Source: Centroberyx gerrardi
Lineage: Eukaryota; Chordata; Actinopteri; Beryciformes; Berycidae
Assembly: GCF_048128805.1 (NCBI RefSeq)
Contig: NC_136000.1
Location: 15,346,854-15,410,853, forward strand
DNA length: 64,000 nt
Reading direction: 5' to 3'
Part shown: one piece after another, positions 28,601 to 53,490 of the stretch
How the letters are laid out: the number at the start of each line of letters is the position of its first letter
Position numbering within the stretch: position 1 is the first letter of the stretch
The notes under the pieces: generated by a model
The model's input: the letters and a program-made list of their open reading frames with translations, nothing else
The model's database searches: none
What the model was told of the DNA's origin: nothing
Position numbers and translations under genes: made by a program

Positions 28601-30010
28601 TAATGTGACCACAGACAGTTACCATTACATTCAGTAATAATGTTTTATAAAATCCATTTCCTTATAGATCTCTTGTTTGGATCTTTGCTCTGCTGTTTTT
28701 TGTTTTTTTTTGCTCTGTTTCATTGTAAGTGATAGATTGTTCCCTGTGCCTGGATCCTAACTCTGCAGTTTACCAAAGTGGCAAAGATGAGGGAATGGAG
28801 AAAGAAAGGCAGAACATCCCTACCAACTAAAGTATGGACTACTCCACCCTTTAATTTCACAGGCTACGTGGGAAAACGCTGTTCGATTTGACCTCCCATG
28901 AAGATGTATTAATGTTGGCCTGCGTCTGAAGCTGTTTCAAATGTACACTGGGCAGCCCAAAACTTCTGGCTCTATAGTATCTGTCTTAATTTGTCTGTAC
29001 AGGTATGTTTCCTGTGACAAACCTGTCTTTACCTTTACATTTCAGGTGTTGGTGTCATGTTTACATACTTTTCTTTTTTTTTTATTTCATGGGAGTTGGC
29101 TATAGCATTAGCTAGATGTCTGACTCTTGCTGGTAGAGTGTGATTGTCAGACAGTTTACAAATCAGAAACAGCAGGTCCATGCCCAAACAACTGCAGTGA
29201 CGGTGCAGCCATTCAAATACAATGTGGTCCATCGGAAAATGAGGCATTCATGTTTCATGAACACCAGCAACGATTTGTTGCTGTGTTCAAAGTGCATATT
29301 ATACTTTGTTACATTGTTTCAGCAATACTTTGTTACAACATTTCAGCAGTCTCAAATACGAATACAGCTGCAACATAATCAGGACTGGAATCCAAAAGAT
29401 TATGTTTGGCTGTCGTTCCATCAAACATCTTTAAAGATTTTTTGTTGATATTTATGTGATGGAAAGAATTCGTCAACCTATTTAAATGGTAGATAGGATT
29501 CAAGATGGCTGATTTATATAGGACTGGCTACCTAAATTCTGGCCAACTTTCCCTGACAAAATCCCATTCACAAACACAATGCAGATGATACAGGTAGAAC
29601 TGTGGGGTTGAATAAATTCGTCATCATAAAACAAGACCAACATCTTGATATGCTTTCGCCCCTCTGCCAGCTCCCCAGTAGACAGACCCTTACACAACCA
29701 TGCATATACGCAAATAACTGTATATGCATATCCATGTATGGTGGCGTCTTATGTAGTCTGCATCTTTCTATCTTGGGATTGGAGGTTGCTGTTTATTTAC
29801 GTAATATATACAAATATATATATAAATCCATGTGCCAAATCCAGTTCTTGTTCAGTCCGATCCATTCCGAACCCATGTTTGTACTGTAGGTAACCTTCTG
29901 TACAAGTCAGTATAAAATATTGTTTCTCTCCAATAGTCCCTTGTAACTGGTGCCATTAAAAAAAACTATTCAAACTTGAAATAAACATTGAATAAAAATG
30001 TGAGGTGGCT
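25670..30010 (+). other. FRMD5: FRMD5 3' untranslated region (predicted)
   Basis: About 4.3 kb of AT-rich sequence with no credible coding region lies between the FRMD5 stop and two AATAAA hexamers. It holds several T-rich runs (25895-25960, 27530-27540, 28700-28710). I see no hairpin or repeat family that I can name. Earlier cleavage is possible; the extent is inferred from the signals and from the absence of any other gene. Confidence 0.6.
29980..29996 (+). terminator. Paired AATAAA polyadenylation signals, FRMD5
   Basis: Two canonical AATAAA hexamers at 29980-29985 and 29991-29996 are followed by GT-rich sequence (GTGAGGTGGCTTCTGGTGTT), as expected of a cleavage region. They are the last plus-strand signals before the convergent BLM gene. 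Confidence 0.65.
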
Positions 30011-30167
30011 TCTGGTGTTTTGTGGTTCAGCACCTTCATTTCACACAGTATGCTTCACCAGAAATGGTAACTCATTATAATGCTGACATCTAGAGGAAGC
30101 ATCTTCACACTGCAGCATGTAGATCCAACTGAAAGCAGTTTCATAATCAGGGATATTTCAATGTGCC

Positions 30168-30173
30168 TTTAAT
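30168..30173 (-). terminator. ATTAAA polyadenylation signal, BLM
   Basis: The minus strand reads AATTAAAGGC here, a standard ATTAAA variant about 260 bp past the BLM stop. The short 3'UTR would occupy roughly 30150-30429. It directly faces the FRMD5 signals. Confidence 0.5.
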
Positions 30174-30429
30174 TAAAAAAAAAAAAAATTTACATCAGAT
30201 TGGACAGTGAAAAGTAATGCTCAAGTCATTCTTAATACAATCCAATAAAAATGTCACATGACAAAGACTGTACAGAACATAAATACACATTGTTAGAATT
30301 GTTGGAATGTAACAATACTTTATAACAAGTTGTAAAAACCAACAGGTTTGGAAGTGTACTGAAAAAGGAGGAGGAGTTTCCCCTTCCAAAGCACTGAGTC
30401 CTGGAAAGTTTGATACGGAGGCTATGGTC

Positions 30430-39310
<8,881 letters not shown>

Positions 39311-39720
39311 GTTGGTAAGCACTGAGCTAGCGAACTAACGTTAACGTTAGCTGGCTAGTAGTCTTAGCTTAGCTATTCACGAACTGCTGGTGGAAAACTT
39401 CGGCATAGTTAGCCACAGAAGCTGCGGCAAGTGACAGAAAACGCCTGCTCTGGCTTGGGTTTTTCTTGCAACTGGATTGTAATTCATAAAGTTAGCAGAC
39501 AACCTCCTTCTTCTTAACACCGATTTGCATTTCCATCAGTTGTCCCTCTTGGAAAGTATGCAAGTGTGGGAACAGATTGTTGTTTTGCGCCTATTCAGTA
39601 ACTGACTTCTTATTGGCCGAGACGTTAGCAGGAATGAAGAGGAGGATTCTGGGAAATATAGTTTTAAGAAGACAGGAGACCTTAACTGGCGCCAGTCACT
39701 ACACACTACGTTCAGTACTG
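39311..39720 (-). promoter_or_regulatory. Probable BLM promoter region
   Basis: This is the sequence just upstream of the BLM start codon. On the minus strand it has a CCAAT box (39612-39616) and an E2F-like GGCGCAAAAC element (near 39582-39590). It has no clear TATA box. A palindromic AACGTTAACGTT stretch and GCTAGC-rich sequence lie at 39330-39370. The assignment rests on position and simple motifs only. Confidence 0.35.
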
Positions 39721-40500
39721 AGTAAACGGGAATCCTTATTCATGCTCCTAATGACGAATAAAAATGAATTTTCATGAATAACATGAATAATAATAAAAAG
39801 TGTAAAACTCAATTAGCCTATGTTTTCAACAGCTCGCAAGTAATAACAGCCAACAACGAACAATTTGTATATGGAAATGGAATGACTGTCATGTTTAATT
39901 CAATGTGATAGGCTATAATTTTACATAATATTCCCGTATGGAGAGATCAAGCCATTTCTGAGAAATTACCTCAACCGCTGGAGGGCACAGCACGACTTTA
40001 CAATGGTTGTGAAAATCATTGGGCCAGCAGCCAAAACGGGCCACTGGACTGTTTATGGTGAGTCCCCACATCCCAGTAGCAGTAGGATGTTTTAATAAGC
40101 CTGGGTCCCACAGCAACACCGGTTTTACTCAATATGGTTCCTAGGCTAACGTTTAGGATATCATTAAGGTCTTTGGACCTCACAGTGATGCCAGGTAGTT
40201 ACAGACAGTGGTGTTATAGATTTGTTCACACATTCAATATCATTATATAGCCTAAGAAGAATTAATTTGGCCTCCACAGCCTTCTTTTTTTTTTTTTAAC
40301 TGTGTCCACAGGATATATCTTCCATTATTTGCATGCTCACAGTCAAAGATAGGAAGTCAATCTCCATGTTTAGGAAAACACAAATGCATTATTGCTTGTT
40401 AGCCTCACATTATTTTCTAATGGCCCACACCCTCTGCATCCTGCAGACATCTGCAACTACATTGTGATGAAAGATTCGGACAAGCTGATTCAACAAAAGT
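39721..40500. other. BLM-CTSH intergenic region
   Basis: No gene, RNA or repeat family is recognised. BLM and CTSH point the same way (minus), so this is the space between the BLM promoter and the CTSH 3' end. A T/A-rich run lies at 40286-40299. Confidence 0.6.
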
Positions 40501-40506
40501 TTTATT
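40501..40506 (-). terminator. AATAAA polyadenylation signal, CTSH
   Basis: The minus strand reads AATAAA here, about 360 bp past the TGA stop of CTSH (40867-40869). It gives a 3'UTR of ordinary length. No nearer canonical hexamer was noticed. Confidence 0.55.
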
Positions 40507-40866
40507 ACTGTATTTGGTCAGCCATTTGAGTGATCAGTACTTCTTAAGCAACAATTCCCTGCAGTGGAAATCTCAGATATTTTGATAAAGCAGAAGGATA
40601 GGCTACAGTACGATACTGATTGTATAAAAACAAATCACCCTGAATCATCACAAAACCCTTATACTTAGTGTTAGGACAAATGTGTGTGGTCAAAATTAAT
40701 TCCCAATCTTAATTCTGGAACTGAAATTAATGACTATCATTTCATATCAGTTGATGTTAGAAAACAAACAATATCACATTGTTCATTGAAAAAGAAACAA
40801 CATTAAGAAAGATATTTGGATCCTGTTCCCTTTTCAGCCCTTTTGTAGCTTTCTACCATGCAGCAT

Positions 40867-44630
<3,764 letters not shown>

Positions 44631-45504
44631 GCTCGTGTGTGTTGGCTTCAGCTGCAGACTTACAAAGAGACGCAGGTTCAAAGTGAAGTAAACCGATCTG
44701 AGGAGTCACGAGGTTACTGCTGCCTGTTCTGTTCCGCAAGAATTCCCCTACTCACTCATACTGAAAAAATTCAAATACATGATTAGCCCGAATTCATGAA
44801 CTAATAATTAACAAGTCGAAACAAACAACATACATAGATAGATAACTATACTGGAAATAAAACAAATCAATTAAAAAAAAGAAACAAATAATAAATGAAT
44901 AAACTGGCAATAAAACAAACTAACAAATAGATAAATAAACAGACAAATAATAAATAAATAATTGTTGTATCTGCCTTTTAGCCACTACAAATGAATATCA
45001 TCTACATGTAGCTAAAATTTTTTTTTTTTTTCGGCCAATTTATGTAACTTTTTAAACGTCCATATGCATTGTGAAGTATATGTGGATTATATATTTTCTT
45101 CTGTATGGGCAGGACGATTTTATGTTATTTTCCATCGGTTTTTTTCATGGCTTGCAAGGAGAGAGAGACAGACAAAATGAGGAAGAGAGAGAGGGACGTT
45201 AAATACATCATATTATATTATATTTATTTGACATTAGTAATAGAGAGAGCATGATGTCGATTGATTGATGAGCTACAAAAACACTTGAGACAAAATGCCC
45301 CTGAGATAGAATGGATTTATTAGCAAGAGGTAACTGGGAAACATACTTTTTTATTATTATTATTATCATCATATCATTTATATATAGAGATTTTTTTATT
45401 TATTTATTTATTTTTTTACAAAATTGGGAATATTTCTTAAGCTGTGGAAACATGAGGGTTGAAAGATAATTTTCATACCACTGGGTATTGCTAACAGCAA
45501 AATG
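44631..45504. other. Upstream of CTSH: promoter side and AT-rich DNA
   Basis: This lies between the CTSH start codon and the likely RASGRF1 3' end. It contains AT-rich stretches of AAATAAATA type (44830-44970), a T run (45019-45034) and TTA/TTTA runs (45350-45415). No clear TATA box or RNA gene was found, so the CTSH promoter is only inferred by position. Confidence 0.5.
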
Positions 45505-47157
45505 TTTATTTGTTTATATTCCTTATAAGAGTATGTGCATGTATAAGTGTATACAGTATAAGTATATAGTATTATTCTGTCTGTGAAGGTGTTGCATGCC
45601 TGCCACATGAGCTTCAAAAGTGTACTGTACATACATAGTAAAAATACATACAAATATTCACAGAATAAGCACTACGTTACTATATTCCTGCTAACAGAAT
45701 GGTTATAGACAGGATTACAGTATAAATGCAAAACACTTTGAAGTTGTCTCCTACCTCTAAGTCATGGTTTCAAGACCACACTGTTGTAGCATTTTGTGTT
45801 TAAGCTTGAGATACAATATTTTTTTGAAAGGATTACACTGTTCCACATTGAGAAATATGCAGGGTTGCATGTACAAAATGTACAGCACATTTCAATAAGG
45901 TGAATTAACAACAAAGTACAAAATACTTCCCCATGTTCATATAAAGAGCGGATCACTCTCTCTTATACTACTACAAAAATAGTGTTTGAATGCTGCAGGC
46001 AGAGATCATTCACATACGTTTTTTTTTTTTATCATATTCTTAAACAGCAATGCATATAACAGAGTGATATACAGTCACGTTCCACAATCACTGGAACAGC
46101 AAAAAGGACAGATTGTCTTTTAATTACAGAAGAGCAACAACCTTTTACTCTACAGGAGTATCGCAGAACCTGAAAGTACAGTACTACCACTGACTGCATG
46201 TGTTCTTTTTTCATGAGTATGCTCCATTAACTTTGAGTTGAGTTGAAAACCGAGGAACGTGAGGTTTTAACAAAAGGAAAACTCATGAATCAGTCATTGT
46301 ACAATGGCATGCTCCAAGCAAAACAGTGAATTCAGACAACTAATCCCTCACCACAGCAATCAATGAGATGTAACACTTCATCACTGTATGTTGATACATG
46401 TACATACAGAGGGAGATTTGCACTTAGCTTATTATTGATGAGTTAAAGTTAATGGAGAGGTCTGAGTTGATTTGGGTAAGATAGGACAGTATTGAATTAC
46501 AACAAATGAAAACACACATTGAATTTTGTCAATTTTGGGTTAATGATGATATGAATCTCAGGGTGATAAGCAGAAATGAAGCACTAAATCCCCTTTATTT
46601 TGGTTTGGGAAGCACAGAGACAGCTATATGCTTCAGATATACCATGCCATCATTTCCCCCTGAACAATATTTCCCCTTCATTAAATATTGTTATATTCTC
46701 TGTGCTCTTTTACCTGATTTGATGCAATTAGATTTTTACAATGCTACATTGGTTGCAGAGTAACTCAATCATCGTTAAACTCAAGCAAAGAGAACAATGG
46801 CCGGCAGCATGAGTGCTCAGAAAGTGCAAAGTCGACACAGTATGAGACGATGCAAAATAATGTCATTGGTCACGAAGAAGACACAGTTGTGTACAGCTGT
46901 AGTGACCTCTGTTATTATGCTGGAAATACCCAATGTAACTGAAAAAGAAATTAGAAACAAATCCTAAAAGCAGGTGGCATGGCAGTTGAAACAAACAAAA
47001 AATATATTATAATGTTTTGTGTCCTCAAACAACCTCGAACATCTACTGTACAGAAGAGCAAATACTTTAAACATGTACAACTATACAAACGTTAATGTGT
47101 ATGTTAACTGATGTATAATATTAACAGAGAAAATAACGTGGAGGACCACCATCCTCA
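45505..47157 (-). other. RASGRF1: RASGRF1 3' untranslated region (predicted)
   Basis: AT-rich, non-coding sequence after the RASGRF1 stop. Minus-strand AATAAA hexamers occur at 46594-46599 and 45505-45510, giving 3'UTRs of about 0.56 or 1.65 kb. Which one is used cannot be told from sequence. No repeat family was recognised. Confidence 0.45.
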
Positions 47158-50100
47158 TCAGTTGGGCACTTTAGGCTCAATTCTGAGTGAGGCTTCATAC
47201 ATGCTTTCTTCATCCAGAACGAAACTGTTATCCAGCAGATACTGGGCTGCCTAAAGGAGGAAGTGAAATGAAAGCGAATGAATGGTTTCAGCTATTTCCT
47301 TTAAAGAAATGAATCAGTATAGTTTGACAATGCAAAACTACTTTGGCAGGCAATACTGTCCATTGTCTAGAGCAGTGGTTCGCAACCTTTTTGGCTTAAA
47401 CTTTCATTTTGAAAGGCATAGAGGCTGAAAACTATTCAGTGCTTCACAAGAAAAAATTAGAGAAAAACCTGAAAAAAATAGACATGATAATAAATTTGTA
47501 TAGTAGAAATGTTTTTTCCTTATCACATAAATCATCTCGCGACCCCCCAAAATTATCTTGTGACTCCCTGGGAGATCCCGACCCCCAGGTTGAGAACCAC
47601 TGGTCTAGAGTATTAGTATTAGTATTAGTTTACCTTTGGCTGATGATCAATCTTGTATGCTGTTTGCTGAAACTGCCTGATTTCTCTGATGATATGGGAA
47701 ATCTGAAAAGTAAGAGAACCAGGATGTTTAATTCTAACAGTAAAACTCACACTTTGCACATTGCACCAAACAAGATACTGTGGCAAGAACATCTTACCAT
47801 CCTCATCTTGGAGAAGTTGACCAGGTTATCTTCTGTGTAGTTTGGCGTGCCCTCCTCGATGAAAGCCAGATCCGTGAGGTACATCCCCAGATACGGCACG
47901 CAGGGAGGATCGCAGCTGGTGGGAGAAAATACACGTCATCCGGTTGCACTACATGTTTGCTTTATCGATCCAGTATAAAACTACGTCCTTGAACAGAACT
48001 CACTTCTTCAAAGCCTCCCGCAGGTTTTTGAACCTCCCCTCTGATGAAACCAACTTCTGTAGCTTGTCAATCACCGCTTTTGTCTAGAGGAGCGAGGTAG
48101 AAAGAGTATCAAGCACGGATTCAGTGATAACAGTAAGTACTTTAAGAAACAATACATATGGAGATAGATATGCACCTGCTTGGAAACCTTGAGCCAGGTC
48201 TTCTTGAGGCGGAAGACAGAGCTGCGGTTGAGGGAGGAGGTGATCTCCAGCACAGCGTTGTAGTTGTGGAGACAGCGGCAGATGTCAGCCACAGCCACCC
48301 ATTTCTCTATGACCGCCACCCGCGTGACCACATCCTCACAGCGCAGGATCTCCGTGGCAATAAGGTTGCTTATCTTTCAGAGGGAAGAGATAGAGGAGGG
48401 GTTTACTTTTAAAATTATGAACAAAAAGAAGACAAGAAGTATTGTGTCAATTATTGTGGAGGATGGTGCTTGTTGATTGGAACGTACATCATTGAAGTGC
48501 TTTGTTGTTTTCATGATATATGGTGTCTTTTCATTTTTGTCATTCTTCATCCAGCCTTGTCCAAAGAATTCTCTGTAAAGCCGCACAGTGTGGATTGGTC
48601 AAGAAAAAGTAGATCAACATCAGAAAGTCAACACTGAATCTGTATGGGTTATACATATAAAGGTGTGATGGCACTCACTCATAAGGGATGACCTTAAAGA
48701 CCAGGTGGTCCAGCAGGGTGAGCTGCTCTGCTATCTCCAAGGCGGAGTGGTTCTCGAAGGGCTCGGCCTTCCCTCCCTCCGCCTGAGAGACACAAAACAG
48801 CATGTGATTTCACAATGAAATTAAAAATGACTTAAGTCTCAAATCACATTACTTTTACTTCCTGGAAAACAGAATATCTTCAATGGTGACCTCATCATGT
48901 ACCAGTAGACGTAAATGAGAATTTCAGCCAATAATCCCATCACAGATGCCTTTCTCTCCCTAACTGATCTCCCATTGGTTTACATTTTTGAATGATCTCT
49001 CCCAGTGTAATGTCCCACCCTGTATATCCTGTTTCACTAGGAAATATATCAAATTAAGGAAGCAAGATGCTCTTTCACTTCCCCCCTTAGGCAGGTGACA
49101 AAATGCTGTTTCATTGTGACTTTAAAGCTGCACTGGGCAACTTTGCACATTGGAGGTAACTTGGAGGCACATTTGGTAACTGAAAAATTAGAACTTCAAT
49201 ACCTAGAAATCATTTAACTTCACATCTGTAATGATGATTAACAGCCTGGTTGGCCTGTTTTATGCCAAAGGATAGCAAAAGGGGCAAGAGATGTGAAACA
49301 TTAAACGTTGGTGAGTCCACCTTTCTCTGGACAGAGCGATCTTAGGTTTTGATTCGCTAGTTCCTGTGGGCAGAGAAGTTTCCATACCCAGCACCACCCA
49401 AACTTCATTTGGGCAAATAGGACGAATCTACAGGGTCTCAATTAATGGGGATGGGACGCTCTTCTCTATTGCAGCCCCACTTTGTGATTTAGGCTGAGAA
49501 ATGTGTGTATTTTTACATAAAAATTGTACATAGTGCAGCTTTAAAACTGCTCCACACTATATTTTACACATGGATAGAGTACAGCAGCCATTGAGTTTAC
49601 TCACCAATTGTGCCACCTCTTCAAGGCTGATCTGATTGTCACCATGATCTTCCTGAGTTAGAGTCCTGGAAAACAATGTACAATATAGTAAATGTGCTCA
49701 TATTCACTGAGCTTGTGAGTTTACATGTAGTAAATTCTAGTCCCACTACTAAAGCTGCGTTTCAGTACCTGATGATATTGGCCGCTGCCTTCCTCTCCTG
49801 GGTCAGCAGCTCAGGATCATGCATTACTTCTTCCAGGAAGGCAATAACCTTCGTCTTCAGCTCATTGTTACTCTCAAAGTCCTGGAGGAGCGCGGAGAGA
49901 AACACAAACAGGCGGCTTAAAATATACTGTAGAATTTCATCAATCATTAGTCGTGCTTAAAGGAAAAATCCATCCTCGGATACTCTTACACGGTTGGATC
50001 ATCAATTTGTGATGTTTAATGATATTTTGTTAGCTGTTACATACAATCAGTCCTTGCATCAGAAGTACACAATGGCTAAAAAATCATAAATCCAATGTAA

Positions 50101-50617
50101 ACAAAGCCGGTGATATCATGACAGTGTTTCAGCAGGGGGAGCCATACTGCCATGATGGATTGGGCCTGTAAATGCAGACTGTATTGTGTTGGGATGTTTT
50201 ACCGGAGAGTGTTTGGACACCCAGTGCCTCAGGACATTCAGAACTCTGTTGGTTGCAGCTCTTCTGATGACGAACTCTTTGTCTCCATTTCTCTGATCTG
50301 TTGGGAAGCCTAGAGGAAATGTTTCTAATGAGTTTTGACGTGCAGCTCTCACCAGTATGGTATATATTTGCTAATGAGGGACAGTGAATTTTGGAGAACA
50401 TGAGAATCTAAGGTGAGCCCTCGTGGGTGTGGATGGGTGTGTGTACCTGTGCTGGCGAGGGACATCCGTCGATATTTTTCCTTGGTGGGGGTGCCCTCGT
50501 TGGCTCCTGCCGTAGCAATAGCGAAGGCGGAGGCGGCAGACAGGGCGCTGCGGTTGTTGTCCAGCTCTCGACACGAAGACATCACCATGCCATTGTTGTA
50601 GGAAAACAGGGAGAACT
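47158..50617 (-). CDS. RASGRF1: RASGRF1 CDC25 (Ras exchange) domain exons
   Basis: Eleven exons. The first contains KYRRMSLAS, a PKA consensus known as a phosphorylation site in mammalian RASGRF1. Catalytic-domain signatures follow: [100 protein letters not shown] and [20 protein letters not shown]. The last exon ends [10 protein letters not shown] with TGA at 47158-47160. All CDC25 structural blocks are present. Confidence 0.95.
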
Positions 50618-53410
50618 CTGCAGGGAAGCATAGAGAAAATAACTCCTTCTGTAAACTGGCAAGAGATTCATTTTGGCGCCATTTTCGTGCCATAAATTAT
50701 GTGGGTAGTCCCTTTGAGTGGAGACATAACAAATTTATTGGCAGTGTTATTAATTTCACTGAGAAATATAAGCCAAAATGTTGAGAAAATGTCATTAGGT
50801 GAAGTTAGTTGGTTTCTCCTGTGGGCCGTTCTGATTGAACAGATTTTGAATCAGTGCAGCAGAAGCAGGATGTGTTTTTCTCCTTGCTCGTGCCTCCACT
50901 AGGGGGTAGTATAGGCTAACACTACTCTCTCCCTGTAGAATTTCCTTTACAAGAGGCTTTGATATTCAAGATGGTTGCGGCTAAATATAGCCACCAAATA
51001 TCAGCATAACAGAGGAATCAACAGATTCTCTGCAGTCTGCTGTGTTTAAATCCTGAGAACATAGAGACATCATAAGGAGCTGAAAATCCTACACTATGTG
51101 CGACACCAACTGTTTCACAATTTCAGTTAATTCATGAATTTCAGGTCAACCTTTGCTTTTAAAATCTATTTGTATGATTTTGCCATAAGATTTGGACGAC
51201 ACAGAGAATCTTAGCTACAGTGAAACAGCCTCATTACTGGGGGCGGAAGGGAAAACACGCTCCTGATGTAGTTGCTATGACACAAGTTTCCCTAACACCT
51301 ACTCAAGCCAAGCATTGGCTTTCCCCACATGTTCATAACCATGCACCAGTTTACATTTCATATGGCTTATGCTAGACACAATGAAGTGCCTCTATTTTGA
51401 TACACTTTTTTTTGACCAATCACAGCCTAATACTGAGTCAGAGCTTTAATTTTCATAGACAAAAAAATACCCATCCATAGACAGTAAAGGAATACTTTGA
51501 ATTTAAGAATATTTTACACTTTCTTTTGTGTATTTCTTTGGTCAAACACAAGAATGTGCAGTGCTCCCTGGTAAATGTGGTATTGGCCAGGACATGGGAT
51601 ACAGGTGGCATGCCAGTGTGTGCTTCAGGAGCTCGGAGATCACACTACTGAGCAGTAATGATGTCACTCTGCTGTCTGGGACACAATGTACCTGAGGAGT
51701 TTTTGCACTTGACATTTTTGGGGGTGGTTGGTGACTTGGTGGGAGAGGTTTCTGGGTCTGCGTCATCGCTCTGGTTCTGATCGTTGTCGTTTTCTTCCCG
51801 TACAGAGTGATCTGTATAACACCAAAGTCAAGGCTCAGTCAACACATAATTACAGGCAAATTAACAGTCAAAATAATCAAAGGCATTGCTTGAGGTGGGT
51901 GAGAGGTCAAGTGAAAAGAAGTCACTGAGGCTGACGTACCTTGTTTGCACGCAGCCGTGTCCTCTACCTTGTCCGTCTTGGCCTCTCCCTCATCAGGGAT
52001 TTTGCTCGAGACAGGGCTGGACACGTAGAGTTTGTTGATGTCCAAGGTGGTCTTGCTGAACGGGGACATGGAGGAGTACATGCTTGCATAGCCATTTGAG
52101 GAGCAGCTGAGGGCGGCCAGGTCGAGAGCCTTGCCCCCAGTGATGATGGGGATGTTGAGGGAGAGCTTGCGCCGGCGGTTGGGGGACGAATTCTTGGCGA
52201 TGGCCAGGGGCGGAGGGGAAGAGAACTTTCGGCTGGCCCGGGGGGAGCTGGGAGGCTCTCCATACAGGAGTTTACTGTTCTGACTGCTGGCAAAGAATAA
52301 CTCCAGGGACCTGCATCAAGGGAGGATATACGCATTTGAATTTAGGACATATGAATATGTTTCTTTGATATTTTGGTAAGTATACTCTATGTTTTAACCC
52401 ACTCATCAGTGAAAAGAGCTTAGCTAAATACACAACACTGTCTCAATAATTTATGCAAACCAAGTCAGCCGCAGCAACAAGAAGTCCCTTTGCAGCCGCG
52501 TCTCGTCGTTTTAGAATAGGATACAGGCTGCAGTGTTGCAGAAAACCTCTCCCACTCCCTGCCACCCTCCTGGCGACCTCACGGGTTCCCATAAATAGCA
52601 CAGCGAGTGATAGCGCGCATGGCCACTGCTGACACAGGCAGCCAAGTGGAGGTGTCTCACAGTGACATGACAAGCGCCACAGGAGAGCGTGCTGCAGGGC
52701 GTGGGCATGGGGAGCTCCCCCTGATCTAAACCTGAGAGTGGGGCTCTCTCTCTAGGCCTGCGGAGGGGCTCTGGTTAGTTAGCCCCACTGCAACACGCCA
52801 TCAATATTTCACACTATGGATCCTTTGCAGACAAGGAGAGGGGAGGGGAGGGGAGAGGAGGGGAGGGTGGGGTCCTGCAGCATGGAGGTCGGTTGCCATA
52901 GAGCGACAGAGCCCAGTTGAGACACTCCCAGGCAGGCAGGAGAGACTGGACCCAATTACTGCATTCTAACACTGAACACACACACACACACACGCATGCG
53001 CACATGCACACACACACACACGCACTAACACACAAGCTGATACAGAAGCATCATAAAGCCTGTCCTCCTCTACTGCTCCATCTGCCACTTCACCATGCTC
53101 ACAGTCACCAACAGGAACAAACTCCTCAAAATCACGCACACAGCCTCTAAAATCACTAGACTTTCCACTCCCAATCTGATGAACCTAAACACCAATACTG
53201 TCACATGTAAAGCACTGTGACCCTGAACACCCCCTCAACCCATGTTTCACCCTCCTCCCATATCCAGACACAGATACAGAGATCTGTAAAAACAAATAAA
53301 TAAAAAGCTTGCTGCTGCCACAGCTCTCAACTGCCTCAATAACATCATGGACGACTTTTGGTATAATTGTTTTGTATATGTGTAGCGCCAATATGTCTGT
53401 CTCAATAAAG

Positions 53411-53490
<80 letters not shown>

